Below are positions 30,102 through 39,308 of a stretch of 64,000 nucleotides of DNA, one piece after another. This DNA is from Bacillus halotolerans (GTDB lineage Bacteria > Bacillota > Bacilli > Bacillales > Bacillaceae). Where the stretch lies: assembly GCF_001517105.1 (NCBI RefSeq), contig NZ_LPVF01000013.1, positions 280,899 through 344,898 of the forward strand. The letters run 5' to 3'. Each line of letters begins with the position of its first letter. The first letter of the stretch is position 1. The position numbers and the translations under genes are program-made. A model generated the notes under the pieces. The model made no database searches. It saw only the letters and a program-made list of their open reading frames with translations, and was not told where the DNA came from.

Positions 30102-31424
30102 TTAATGTTTGACCGCTGTAAGAGCTGCACGTTCAACGGCGGCTGTCACTTCGTGATGGACCTTTGAATCCAGCGGCTGCGGAACCACATCGCCTGGCTT
30201 TGTGCAGGCTGCTATGGCCTCTGCTGCCGCCACAAGCATATCGTGATTGATCTCCTTGCTTTTGGCATTCAGTGCTCCTCTGAATATACCCGGGAAGCCA
30301 AGCACATTATTCACAGACCGCCCGTCAGCCGCATACGCTGCGCCGGCCTGCAAAGCATCCTCAGGCTCAATTTCCGGCTTCGGATTGGATAATGCCAATA
30401 TGACCTGACCAGATCGTACGAATTCAGGTTTAATTAAACCAGGAACTCCTGTTGTGGCAATGACAATGTCACATGTTTCCATTAATTCTTCGATGCTGGC
30501 GGCTGTCTGTCCGCCGTATTGCTCAAGACGACTCATCGCCGTCTCTGATTTGTCTGTACCGCATACAGCTTTGACGCCGTAAGCCATAAACATCCGGCAG
30601 ATGGCTACGCCCGCTGCGCCGAGGCCGATCTGCCCCACTTTTGCTTCTTTCAAGTCAACGCCCGCGCTTTTACATGCCGAAATGGCAGCTGCCAGCGTGA
30701 CGACAGCTGTCCCATGCTGATCATCGTGCATGACAGGGATATTGAGCTCCTCTTTTAGGCGATCTTCAATTTCGAAGCAATGCGGTGACCCGATATCCTC
30801 AAGCAGGATGCCGTTAAATCCTGGTGAAATATGTTTTACCGTATTGATGATTTCTTCAGGATCACTTGTATCCAGCAAAATCGGGATACCGCTGATCCCT
30901 GCCAGCTGATCAAACAGCGCTGCCTTTCCTTCCATAACAGGCATTCCCGCAACAGAGCCAATGTTACCAAGGCCGAGAATGGCTGTTCCATCAGTTACAA
31001 TTGCGACCGAGTTGCTGATTGTTGTATAGATATCAGCCTTCTGAGGTTCTTTCTCGATCAGTCTGCAGACGTCTGCTACACCTGGGGTATAGACGCGCCC
31101 AAGCTCTGCCAGTGAACGGATTGGCATTTTGCTTTTCATTTGGATTTTTCCGCCTTCATGGGCAGACAGGACTTCATCAGATACCGTGTGAAGCCTGATC
31201 CCTTCGCCAAGAGCCTGAACAGCCATGATCACTTCCTGAAGCTGTTCTTCATTTTCCACTTGTACAGTAATATTGCGCATCGTGTAATTGGGTCCGACTT
31301 TTACCGTCTCCACATCACCAATGTCTCCGCCCAGAAGGCCGATTGCTGTAGCCACTCTTCCGAGATTTCCGGGAACCGAAGGCGTTTCTATCATCAGTGT
31401 CCGAATCATGTGTTTCGCTATCAT
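30102..31424 (-). CDS. mleA: MleA, NAD-dependent malic enzyme with ACT domain
   Basis: MleA decarboxylates malate to pyruvate. The 440-residue protein has an N-terminal ACT domain (about residues 5-85), a regulatory amino-acid-binding fold, followed by the malic enzyme catalytic domains with RVYTPGVA, the metal-binding VMHDDQHGTA and the Rossmann motif GLGAAGVAI. It lies 15 bases after mleN, the malate/lactate antiporter, so uptake and oxidation are encoded together. The start follows GGGGAGGATCA. Confidence 0.95.
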   Translation of the reverse strand: MIAKHMIRTLMIETPSVPGNLGRVATAIGLLGGDIGDVETVKVGPNYTMRNITVQVENEEQLQEVIMAVQALGEGIRLHTVSDEVLSAHEGGKIQMKSKMPIRSLAELGRVYTPGVADVCRLIEKEPQKADIYTTISNSVAIVTDGTAILGLGNIGSVAGMPVMEGKAALFDQLAGISGIPILLDTSDPEEIINTVKHISPGFNGILLEDIGSPHCFEIEDRLKEELNIPVMHDDQHGTAVVTLAAAISACKSAGVDLKEAKVGQIGLGAAGVAICRMFMAYGVKAVCGTDKSETAMSRLEQYGGQTAASIEELMETCDIVIATTGVPGLIKPEFVRSGQVILALSNPKPEIEPEDALQAGAAYAADGRSVNNVLGFPGIFRGALNAKSKEINHDMLVAAAEAIAACTKPGDVVPQPLDSKVHHEVTAAVERAALTAVKH

Positions 31425-31439
31425 TCAGTGATCCTCCCC

Positions 31440-32846
31440 TTAGCCTAGTTTTTCAGCTTGAGCTGTATCGTTTTTCGTATACCATATACATTTTCCTGTA
31501 TAACCATAGATAATGGCAAGACCTATTGCGACAAAACTGAGCCACATAAACGGCAGATAAGAGAAGGTAGAAACTCCTAAAATCCCGGCCATGTAAATGC
31601 CGTTATCAGACCAAGGGACCATACCTGAAGTCAAAGTTCCCCCGACCTCTGAATTACGGGAGAGAACTCTTCTGTCCAGATGCAAACGGTCATAGCTGTC
31701 TTCCATAATCTTCGGTGTCAAAATAAGAGATACATACATAGCACACCCGAAGATGTTCGCCAAAAATGCTACAATCAGCGTAGATAATGTCACATTGCCC
31801 GCTGATGTCAATTTCTTTTCAAACAATGAAACAATGACTTTTAACACACCTAGCTTCTCGAGCAACCCGCCAAAACCGAGACCAAAGATAATCACGACGA
31901 GAGAACCGAGCATGCCTACGATGCCTCCGCGGTTTAAGAGACCGTTTAAAAATTCAACATCTGTTTTAATAGAGAAGCCGTTGTACGCAGTTGCAATTGC
32001 ATCGGCGAAATTCATGCCTTGGAAAACAGCAGCCCAGACAGCGCCAAGCAATGCACCAATTACGATAACCGGCATAGACGGCTTTTTCATCGCTAATAAG
32101 ACGATCACGACAACAGCCGGAATCAGCATCCAAATATGAATGTCAAATGTATTCTGCAATGAAGATTTCAAAAATTCAACTTTGTCGAGATCAATATTTT
32201 TCCCGCCGTACATAAATCCAACAGCTGTAAAGAGAATAGCCGTAATCACATATGCTGGTATTGATAAATAAAGCATCGCTCTGACGTGAGCCAATACATC
32301 CACTTTTGATAATGAAGATGCCAGGACTGTGCTGTCAGACAGAGGAGACAGCTTGTCCCCGAAGTAAGCTCCGGAAAGAATGGCTCCAGCTACAAGAGGA
32401 AGCGGGATTCCGAGGCCTTCACCAATTGCGATCATGGCAATGCCGGCTGTTCCTACTGTTCCCCATGATGTTCCTGTCGCCACAGACATAATAGAACAAA
32501 TAATTAACGTTGCGAGTAAAAAGATACTAGGATGAATAAATTCTAATCCATAATAAATCAAGGTTGGCACGACGCCTCCGGCAATCCATGTTCCAATGAG
32601 CGCTCCGACTGAAACGAGAATCAGAACAGCTTCAAGACCATTAGATATCCCATGAACAATCGCGTTTTGCAGATCTTTATATGAATAACCCAGTCTGATT
32701 CCGAGAATCATTGCAATAAACCAAGAAACAAAAAGCGCTAGCTGTATTGGCAAGTCTAAAAAGACTGTAAACGACAGAACAAGTGCTAAAAATGCTCCTA
32801 GTACGATAATAATTTCAAATAGTGTTGGCAATCTTACATCCTTCAA
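31440..32846 (-). CDS. mleN: MleN, malate-2H+/Na+-lactate antiporter
   Basis: MleN (468 residues) is an NhaC-type antiporter that exchanges lactate and Na+ for malate and protons in B. subtilis, supporting growth at low proton motive force. Eleven or so hydrophobic spans are visible, with the family segments SVATGTSWGTVGT, GAYFGDKLSPLSDST and GGTLTSGMVPWSDNG. Upstream lie a candidate cre and an inverted repeat that separates it from ansB. Confidence 0.95.
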   Translation of the reverse strand: MKDVRLPTLFEIIIVLGAFLALVLSFTVFLDLPIQLALFVSWFIAMILGIRLGYSYKDLQNAIVHGISNGLEAVLILVSVGALIGTWIAGGVVPTLIYYGLEFIHPSIFLLATLIICSIMSVATGTSWGTVGTAGIAMIAIGEGLGIPLPLVAGAILSGAYFGDKLSPLSDSTVLASSLSKVDVLAHVRAMLYLSIPAYVITAILFTAVGFMYGGKNIDLDKVEFLKSSLQNTFDIHIWMLIPAVVVIVLLAMKKPSMPVIVIGALLGAVWAAVFQGMNFADAIATAYNGFSIKTDVEFLNGLLNRGGIVGMLGSLVVIIFGLGFGGLLEKLGVLKVIVSLFEKKLTSAGNVTLSTLIVAFLANIFGCAMYVSLILTPKIMEDSYDRLHLDRRVLSRNSEVGGTLTSGMVPWSDNGIYMAGILGVSTFSYLPFMWLSFVAIGLAIIYGYTGKCIWYTKNDTAQAEKLG

Positions 32847-32872
32847 AAGAAGTCCCCCTTAATGAAAAAGCT

Positions 32873-32887
32873 AAAACGCTTTCAATA
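32873..32887 (-). promoter_or_regulatory. Candidate CcpA cre site upstream of mleN
   Basis: TATTGAAAGCGTTTT on the minus strand contains TTGAAAGCGTTTT, close to the cre core except for its last bases. It is 27 bases upstream of the mleN start. Direct evidence of CcpA binding is lacking. Confidence 0.4.
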
Positions 32888-32935
32888 AATAGTGCAACAC
32901 GTATACTATACTTCCTCATCCCTATGCTTGTAAAC

Positions 32936-32970
32936 AGCTTATTCACCGGCTATTCAGAGGTGAATAAGCT
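32936..32970 (-). terminator. Inverted repeat after ansB, possible weak terminator
   Basis: AGCTTATTCACC and GGTGAATAAGCT form a perfect 12-base-pair stem with an 11-base loop. On the minus strand it is followed only by GTTTAC, so read-through into mleN or an mRNA processing role is possible. Confidence 0.5.
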
Positions 32971-32986
32971 GCATTTTGTTTAAATT

Positions 32987-34414
32987 TTATTTTTCTAATA
33001 GCTCTTTTCCAGCAATCCCTGGCTTTGTCATCTCGTATGGATTTAAAATGATATCCAATTCTTCTTCTGTCAGCACATCATGCTGAAGGCAAAGATCACG
33101 GACGGACTGGCCTGTCATAATCGCTTCCCTGGCGATTCGGGCAGCCGCTTCATAACCAAGATGCGGATTCACAGCGGTAATAACGCCAGCGCTTTTTTCT
33201 ACGTATAGTTTCAAGCGTTTTTCATTAGCTTCGATGCCTTTTAAGCAATAGTCAGTGAAGGAACGGAAACCATTGTTCATAATGCTGATTGATTGCAGCA
33301 GATTAAAGACGAGCACTGGCTCCATAACGTTTAACTCAAGCTGACCTGCTTCTGAAGCTAGGCAGATGGTATTATCGTTTCCAATCACCTGGAACGCAAT
33401 TTGGTTAATGAGCTCCGCCATAACCGGATTGACTTTACCCGGCATGATGGAAGATCCCGGCTGGCGGGCAGGCAGAGAAATCTCCGCAAGTCCGGCACGC
33501 GGTCCCGATGCCATTAAACGAAGGTCGTTTGCGATCTTCGACATGTTCATCATGCAGACTTTTAATGATGCAGAAACTTCTGTGTAAGCGTCTGTATTTT
33601 GCGTTGCATCAACAAGATGGTCAGCGCCGACAAGAGGCAGTCCGCTAATATCAGCAAGGTGTTTAACGACTTGTTTGATATATTCCGGATCGGCGTTCAG
33701 GCCAGTGCCGACTGCAGTAGCGCCCATGTTGACTTCATACAGATGCTGCCGGGATTGTTTAATGCGTTTAATATCACGCTCAAGAACACGGCTGTATGCA
33801 TCAAATTCCTGGCCGAGACGAATCGGAACAGCGTCTTGAAGGTGAGTCCGTCCCATTTTAATGACAGAATCAAATTCCTGCGCTTTTTGTTTAAATACAC
33901 CATGCATGTCTTCCATCGTCTTAAGCAGTTTTTCCAGCAGATTCAGTGTGGAAATATGAATGGCTGTCGGAAATACATCGTTTGTTGACTGTGACATATT
34001 AACGTGTGTGTTAGGGCTTAAGTGGATGTATTCTCCCTTTTTATGACCCAAGATTTCAAGCGCGCGGTTTCCGATGACCTCGTTCGCATTCATGTTCATG
34101 GATGTACCAGCGCCGCCTTGAATCGGATCGACGATAAACTGGTCATGCCACTTCCCTTCCAGAATCTCGTCAGCGGCTTGTACGATAGCTTGGCCAATTC
34201 CTTCATACAGCCGTTTTACATCCATGTTTGCAAGAGCGGCAGCTTTTTTTACAATCGCCAGCGCGTTAATCATTTCTTCATGGATTTTATATCCCGTAAT
34301 CGGAAAGTTTTCTGAAGCACGCAGCGTTTGGATGCCGTAATAGACATCTGCTTCAATTTGTTTTTCTCCAAGGAAATCTTTTTCCACGCGGTATTCTTTC
34401 TGGCCGTTTAACAT
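32987..34414 (-). CDS. ansB: AnsB, L-aspartase (aspartate ammonia-lyase)
   Basis: AnsB (475 residues) deaminates aspartate to fumarate and ammonia. It belongs to the fumarase/aspartase superfamily: GSSIMPGKVNPVMAEL is the signature loop with the catalytic serine, and THVNMSQSTND and GRTHLQDAVP are the other conserved regions. It forms an operon with ansA, 45 bases upstream, which makes aspartate from asparagine. The start follows an AAGTAGG-type site. Confidence 0.96.
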   Translation of the reverse strand: MLNGQKEYRVEKDFLGEKQIEADVYYGIQTLRASENFPITGYKIHEEMINALAIVKKAAALANMDVKRLYEGIGQAIVQAADEILEGKWHDQFIVDPIQGGAGTSMNMNANEVIGNRALEILGHKKGEYIHLSPNTHVNMSQSTNDVFPTAIHISTLNLLEKLLKTMEDMHGVFKQKAQEFDSVIKMGRTHLQDAVPIRLGQEFDAYSRVLERDIKRIKQSRQHLYEVNMGATAVGTGLNADPEYIKQVVKHLADISGLPLVGADHLVDATQNTDAYTEVSASLKVCMMNMSKIANDLRLMASGPRAGLAEISLPARQPGSSIMPGKVNPVMAELINQIAFQVIGNDNTICLASEAGQLELNVMEPVLVFNLLQSISIMNNGFRSFTDYCLKGIEANEKRLKLYVEKSAGVITAVNPHLGYEAAARIAREAIMTGQSVRDLCLQHDVLTEEELDIILNPYEMTKPGIAGKELLEK

Positions 34415-34459
34415 AATCTTTAACCTACTTTCTCTATAATGGTTATAGTTTTAGCTTTT

Positions 34460-35448
34460 TTACAGGACAACGTCATCGGCAATCGGTGTTTCCATAATTC
34501 TTTTTACGACCGGCAGATCTGAGGATTGGCCGAGTGCCCACATTAATTTAGGAACGATTGCTTCAGTGTTCATGTTTCTAGAGCGGATAATCAAGTCCTG
34601 ATTGACTCTGCGGCCGACTTCGTAAATACTCATATCTTCGCCTTCTTCCAAGCATTGAGTCGTAATGACGACAACGATGCCGTTTTCAATCAGCTCATTT
34701 ACCTTGGACAAAATGTCTCTGCCTTCAAACGGAACACCTCCGCTGCCATAACTTTCGATGACAATTCCTTTGTACATGCTTTTCAGAGCGTCCAGCATTT
34801 CCGGCTTTAAGCCCGGATGCAGCTTAAGCAGACAAACATCTGTGCATAGTGACGTGTCAACTGTGAAGGAGTCGTTCTCAGGTTCCGTTACTTGTTTGTT
34901 GTATTCAATCCCGTCTTCTGTAATAAAAGCGATATATGGATAATTGATGCTTTCAAACGCGTCATAGCTTTTCGTTCTTAACTTGATCGCACGTGTTCCT
35001 TGAATGACTCTGCCGTCAAACACAACATAAACCCCACCTACGCCTTCACAGGCAAAGCGAATGGCATCTGTAATATTTTTTTGGCGTCTGTCTTTTGAAA
35101 GGTAATCGGAATTTGCGAGCCTGTAATCACAATCGGCTTTTTAGCATGCTGCAGCATATAAGATAATGCGGCAGATGTATAGGCCATTGTATCTGTACCA
35201 TGGGTAATAACAAACCCGTCATAGGCATCATAATTTTCCTTAACGGCTTCCGCTATCTCCACCCAGTATTCAGGCTGCATATTGGTGCTGTCTATATTCA
35301 TAAGCGATTGGGTTTCCATCGTGTAATCGTTATCAAGTTTTGATACGTAACTTAACAACTCGTCAGCCTTCACCCCCGGGGCAAGCCCGTTTTCCCCTTC
35401 AACTGAAGCGATCGTTCCCCCAGTTGTCAACATCAATAATTTTTTCAT
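34460..35448 (-). pseudogene. ansA: ansA, L-asparaginase, split by a one-base frameshift
   Basis: AnsA hydrolyses asparagine to aspartate and ammonia. The N-terminal fragment from ATG 35448 has the catalytic Thr motifs TTGGTIAS and [10 protein letters not shown]; the C-terminal fragment carries [13 protein letters not shown]. The frame breaks at a seven-A run (coding strand, 35082-35076). One extra A would restore a continuous 329-residue protein, the length I recall for B. subtilis AnsA, with no other lesion. The frameshift is therefore very recent or an error of base calling. The ATG follows GAGGTG. The downstream fragment alone would lack the active site. Confidence 0.9.
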
Positions 35449-35521
35449 ACCATACACCTCTTCACTATATCTAAAGATGGGTTTGCGAGAAGGCATTCGC
35501 TTTTCGCATACTTTTAATGCA

Positions 35522-35550
35522 ATTATAGACACGGAAAATAAAATACGCAA
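35522..35550 (-). promoter_or_regulatory. Sigma-A type promoter of ansAB
   Basis: TTGCGT (35550-35545), a 17-base spacer and TATAAT (35527-35522) lie on the minus strand, 74 bases upstream of ansA and divergent from ansR. AnsR is expected to act here. Confidence 0.75.
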
Positions 35551-35594
35551 GACATTATTATTCAATTCGCGTACACTTCCGAATACCTATATGA

Positions 35595-35600
35595 TATAAT
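35595..35600 (+). promoter_or_regulatory. Candidate -10 element of ansR
   Basis: TATAAT lies 30 bases before the ansR ATG; the -35 position (TACACT, 35572-35577, 17-base spacer) is a poor match, which suits a weak, autoregulated promoter. Confidence 0.5.
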
Positions 35601-35630
35601 CAGCTCAAGTTGAAAAAGGAGCGGAAGTCC

Positions 35631-35981
35631 ATGAATTTAGATCGTTTAACTGAATTGAGAAAAAAGAAAAATTGGTCGCTTCAATATACGGCTGACCTCC
35701 TGGGCATCGCAAAAAGCACGTACGCGGGATACGAGTCCGGCTACCGCCGCCCTTCGCTTGAGGCGCTGGCAATGCTGGCAGACCTTTTTGACACAACCTG
35801 CGATGACCTCTTAGGCCGCCCAAAGCAAAAACAGACTGCTCCTCAGACCATTGAATTGACCACGTGGAGCAGCCTTGACATTGATATTGCTGTTGACGGC
35901 AAGCCACTGTCTGAAGACGAAATTATACAGCTGATCACCTTTATCCGGACAAAGAGAAAAGTCCAGGAGGAATTGAGTTAA
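35631..35981 (+). CDS. ansR: AnsR, XRE-family repressor of ansAB
   Basis: AnsR (116 residues) represses the asparaginase-aspartase operon in the absence of asparagine. The N-terminal helix-turn-helix is of the Cro/CI type, with QYTADLLGIAKSTYAGYESG at about residues 20-39 and an adjacent LADLFDTTCDDLLGR, which is the usual end of this domain. The ATG at 35631 has AGGAG upstream; an earlier ATG adds seven residues. It is divergent from ansA. Confidence 0.94.
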   Translation: MNLDRLTELRKKKNWSLQYTADLLGIAKSTYAGYESGYRRPSLEALAMLADLFDTTCDDLLGRPKQKQTAPQTIELTTWSSLDIDIAVDGKPLSEDEIIQLITFIRTKRKVQEELS

Positions 35982-35988
35982 TTTTCAC

Positions 35989-37151
35989 TCACGACTTAAC
36001 TTTCCCGTAGGTTCCTCCTCCTCCGGCTTTCAGTTCAAGCTTTCCTGACCTCGCTTTCACAATAAGAGCGGCGGTTTTCGGCGGAACAACCCGCGCCAGA
36101 TCCTCCTCTGAAGTCTCATGGAGAACAGCCATTTCTGTGCCAAAGGCAGTCTTCAGCTTGTCCAGGGTTTTCGGTCCGACACCCGGAACAAATTGCAGCG
36201 GTATCTGATGGACATATCTAGGACGCGTTTTGCCTTTTCCAGACTGATCACTCAGTTCGCGCAATCTCTCGCTGACACCCTTTGTCAATCTGGCACTTCC
36301 GCATTCCGCGCACGCCGTTGCCCCGCTCACTGTACGCTCCCCGCATACGTCACAAGCCGTTTGATAATACTTCCCCAACAGCGGATCTAATCCGTAATTT
36401 GCAGTAATTTTCCTGTTGTCCTGCCCCTTTAATGCAAGAGCAAATTCAGAAAAATCAGCTGACTGCACATATAGTTCATTATATTCTCTGCCGATCTTCC
36501 CTAAGGAATGCGCATCAGAATTTGTTAAAAATGAATATTCATTTAATTCGGATACCCGTGAAGCCATAGGTGTGTCACAGCTTAAACCAAGCTCGACCGC
36601 ATCTATCATAGAAGGCTCAAAAACCTCAGTTAAGCTTGACTTAACCCCTTTTCCGTACAAGCTTTTGTGGGGCGTGAAAATATGGGCGGGGATAAACAAT
36701 CCGCCCATTTCCTTTACTTTTTTTGAAGGTTCAAGCCTGTTTCGTATATCCGCTGCGAGCTTAAGTGAATATTTTTCATCCGCGCTGAAAGCCAGGCTGA
36801 AAATTGTTTCATATCAGCGAGTGTCGGCATAAAAGCGAGCACATGAATCGGCCCGCTGCAGGCTTCATCATAAATCTCCAGCTCGCTTCCCAATAAAAGA
36901 GTTGTGCTGCGATAACGGATTCCGCCGTCCTCAAGCTCGTGATACCTGCCTGAAGCAATGCCTTCCTCAAGCTCTATTATGACTTCCGGGGAATGGCAGT
37001 CAATAATCCCGAGAAGTTCAATCCCTTTATATTCACTGGCCTCAACCAAAATCCGGTCCAGCGTCAGGGTTTTTGCACCTGTTATTTTAACAGCCCTACC
37101 TGTATAGGTCCGGCCGATATGAATGTGTAAATCCGCGTAAATCTTTTTCAT
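35989..37151 (-). pseudogene. yqxK: yqxK, PHP-domain endonuclease Q-like protein, split by a one-base frameshift
   Basis: The first part (from ATG 37151, about 145 residues) is a PHP metal-dependent domain starting MKKIYADLHIHIG. The second part continues the PHP fold (GGLFIPAHIFTPHKS, FLTNSDAHS), then a CxxC...CxxC zinc ribbon and a helix-hairpin-helix segment (FVPGVGPKTLDKL). The family is known as UvrD-linked or endonuclease Q-like, likely acting on damaged DNA. The frame breaks at a seven-A run at 36724-36718; one extra A gives an uninterrupted 387-residue protein. The lesion is otherwise clean. Confidence 0.88.
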
Positions 37152-37153
37152 TT

Positions 37154-37705
37154 TTATGCTTGCAGCGCTTCTTTCAGCTGAAGATATTGAATCGCATAGG
37201 CTGTCTTTGCGTCGTATACCTCACGCGACTCAACCAGCTTCAGTGCGTCTTCAAGCGTCACCTCCATCACTTCAACAAACTCGTCCTCATCAAGCTCCCG
37301 TTTTTCTTCAAGCACAGACAGCTCTTCCGCAAGAAAAACGTGAACAATTTCATCGGCAAAACCGGGCGATGTATAGAATGCTGTGATTTTCGTCAGCTTT
37401 TTCGCTGTGTATCCTGTTTCTTCTTCCAGCTCCCGAAGCGCCGTATACTCCGGCTCTTCTCCTTTTTCCAGCTTTCCGGCCGGTATTTCAACGATCGTCC
37501 GCTCCAGCGGCTTCCGGAATTGTTTCACCATTATGATTTTCCCTTCGTCTGTGACAGCCAGCACCGCTACCGCACCCGGGTGTTTTACAATTTCGCGTTT
37601 ACTCGTTTTTCCGTTTGGGAGCTCGACGTCCTCTACATAAAGATCAATAACTTTACCCGAAAAAATCTGTTCTTTAGCAATTGTTTTTTCTTCTAAGTGT
37701 TTCAT
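37154..37705 (-). CDS. nudF: NudF, ADP-ribose pyrophosphatase (Nudix hydrolase)
   Basis: NudF hydrolyses ADP-ribose to AMP and ribose-5-phosphate. The 183-residue protein has the complete Nudix box at about residues 77-99 (G-x5-E-x7-REL-EEETGY), preceded by VEIPAG, a feature of the ADP-ribose class. It begins the unit nudF-yqxK, with 2 bases between stop and start. It is divergent from mciZ. Confidence 0.95.
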   Translation of the reverse strand: MKHLEEKTIAKEQIFSGKVIDLYVEDVELPNGKTSKREIVKHPGAVAVLAVTDEGKIIMVKQFRKPLERTIVEIPAGKLEKGEEPEYTALRELEEETGYTAKKLTKITAFYTSPGFADEIVHVFLAEELSVLEEKRELDEDEFVEVMEVTLEDALKLVESREVYDAKTAYAIQYLQLKEALQA

Positions 37706-37778
37706 TTCTTCATCTCCCGTTCTGTCTCTATATCATGCCCCATACATTTTATCATACTAGAGAAAAGGGGGCTTCTTT

Positions 37779-37901
37779 ATGAAAGTGTACCGTATGCAAA
37801 AGGGCGTCGTTTTAGTGGGGAAAGCGTGGGAGGTGCGGGCGAAGCTCAAGGAATACGGGCGCACATTCCGGTATGTGAAAGATTGGGTTTCCGAGCCGTA
37901 A
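37779..37901 (+). CDS. mciZ: MciZ, FtsZ-assembly inhibitor peptide
   Basis: This 40-residue ORF begins MKVYRMQKGVVLVGKAWEVR and ends RYVKDWVSEP, matching the MciZ peptide of B. subtilis at most positions. MciZ binds the minus end of FtsZ and blocks Z-ring formation in the mother cell during sporulation. The ATG follows AAAAGGGGGC. CATACATT (37741) and CATACTAG (37753) upstream look like sigma-E -10 elements. It lies between nudF and yqkF, as in B. subtilis, and is short enough to be missed by gene callers. Confidence 0.93.
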   Translation: MKVYRMQKGVVLVGKAWEVRAKLKEYGRTFRYVKDWVSEP

Positions 37902-37963
37902 AAGTTGAAAACTCTGCTCCTTTATATTACGGTCATTACAAAGCCTAAAAAAGGAGTGTGCAC

Positions 37964-38884
37964 ATGAGAAAGCGCAAACTAGGTTCATCTGCTTTAGAAA
38001 TAAGCGAAGTCGGACTTGGCTGTATGTCCCTTGGAACCGAAAAAAATAAAGCGCTGTCGATCCTTGATGAAGCCATTGAGCTTGGCATCAACTATCTCGA
38101 CACAGCTGATTTGTATGACCGCGGCCGCAATGAAGAAATCGTCGGCGAAGCGATTCAAAACAGACGCCAGGATATTATTTTGGCAACGAAAGCGGGAAAC
38201 CGCTGGAGTGACGAAAGTGAAGGCTGGTATTGGGACCCTTCAAAAGCTTACATAAAAGAAGCTGTGAAAAAGAGCTTGACACGGTTGAAAACGGATTATA
38301 TCGATCTGTATCAGCTTCACGGCGGCACAATAGAAGACAACATTGACGAAACGATTGAAGCATTTGAAGAATTAAAACAAGAAGGCGTCATTCGTTATTA
38401 TGGGATTTCTTCTATTCGCCCGAACGTCATTAAAGAATATGTGAAAAAGTCAAACATCGTCAGCATTATGATGCAATTCAGCCTGTTTGACAGACGGCCG
38501 GAGGAATGGCTCCCGCTTTTAGAGGAACATCAGATCAGTGTCGTTGCCAGGGGCCCGGTCGCTAAAGGGCTGCTGACTGAGAAACCGCTTGAACAAACGG
38601 CTGACAGTATCAAACAAAACGGATACTTATCCTATTCGTTCGAGAAACTGACAAATGCCCGCAAAGCGATGGAGAATGTCGCGCCTGATCTGTCCATGAC
38701 AGAAAAGTCACTGCAGTATCTGTTAGCACAGCCGGCTGTCGCCTCAGTGATTACAGGCGCCAGTAAGATTGAGCAGTTACGGGAAAACGTTCATGCTGCA
38801 AACGCACGGCGTTTAAGTGAAGAGGAAATCAAAGCGCTCCAATCTCATACGGAACAAGACGTTTACGAAGCGCACCGTTCATAA
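37964..38884 (+). CDS. yqkF: YqkF, aldo-keto reductase family oxidoreductase
   Basis: The 306-residue protein is a member of the AKR superfamily, with the catalytic tetrad in order: Asp and Tyr in YLDTADLYDRG, Lys in ATKAGNRW, and His in YQLHGGT. The C-terminal segment VASVITGASKIEQLREN binds NADP(H). The physiological substrate is not known. The ATG at 37964 has AAGGAG upstream; the GTG two codons earlier is too close to it. It lies 62 bases after mciZ and converges with yqkE. Confidence 0.93.
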   Translation: MRKRKLGSSALEISEVGLGCMSLGTEKNKALSILDEAIELGINYLDTADLYDRGRNEEIVGEAIQNRRQDIILATKAGNRWSDESEGWYWDPSKAYIKEAVKKSLTRLKTDYIDLYQLHGGTIEDNIDETIEAFEELKQEGVIRYYGISSIRPNVIKEYVKKSNIVSIMMQFSLFDRRPEEWLPLLEEHQISVVARGPVAKGLLTEKPLEQTADSIKQNGYLSYSFEKLTNARKAMENVAPDLSMTEKSLQYLLAQPAVASVITGASKIEQLRENVHAANARRLSEEEIKALQSHTEQDVYEAHRS

Positions 38885-38886
38885 GA

Positions 38887-38914
38887 AAACCAGCACCTGA
38901 CCGGGTGCTGGTTT
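38887..38914. terminator. Bidirectional terminator between yqkF and yqkE
   Basis: AACCAGCACC and GGTGCTGGTT form a 10-base-pair stem; the T tract is short in both directions. Confidence 0.8.
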
Positions 38915-39137
38915 ATTTGTATTGATGCCAATCGAGCTGGCTTTCATTGAGGAGCTGTTCAAAGCTTTTGTTTTTTTCGATCTCCTTTTTCTTTCTGATC
39001 TGTTCCGCTTTCTTTCTTTCCTGTTTCTTCTCATCCTCTTCCTTCAATTGGCTTTTCATCTGCATCAGCTTTTCTTTTATATCGGATTGAAGGTCGTCTT
39101 TTAATTGGTGTTTGTCAGCAGATTTTTGTTTTTTCAT
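38913..39137 (-). CDS. yqkE: YqkE, small charged coiled-coil protein
   Basis: The 74-residue protein is mostly Lys, Glu and Gln, forming a predicted continuous helix (LMQMKSQLKEEDEKKQERKK), with the conserved tail SQLDWHQYK. It matches B. subtilis YqkE (DUF3886-type), with no assigned function. The ATG at 39137 has GGGGGAAG upstream. It stands alone between two convergent/divergent units. Confidence 0.85.
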   Translation of the reverse strand: MKKQKSADKHQLKDDLQSDIKEKLMQMKSQLKEEDEKKQERKKAEQIRKKKEIEKNKSFEQLLNESQLDWHQYK

Positions 39138-39308
39138 GCTCGCTTCCCCCGTGTTTTTGTTTTGAAGCCAGTTTATCATGGAGATTCAGGCTGAACAAGC
39201 AGACTCTCTTCTGAAAAACGCTGTCATATTTTTCTGCCGGCTCAGCAGCGTTTAGGTATAATGGTTTTAGAAGATTATCCATAATAGAGTTGAAAGGTGC
39301 TGTGTCTT

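Noticed and set aside
31753..32139. 128-codon plus-strand ORF opposite mleN
   Set aside because: Antisense shadow of a membrane protein gene; no translation signals.
35076..35082. Programmed ribosomal frameshifting in ansA
   Set aside because: No stimulatory Shine-Dalgarno-like or pseudoknot element is evident, and the family is normally encoded in one frame; slippage remains possible but is not the simplest reading.
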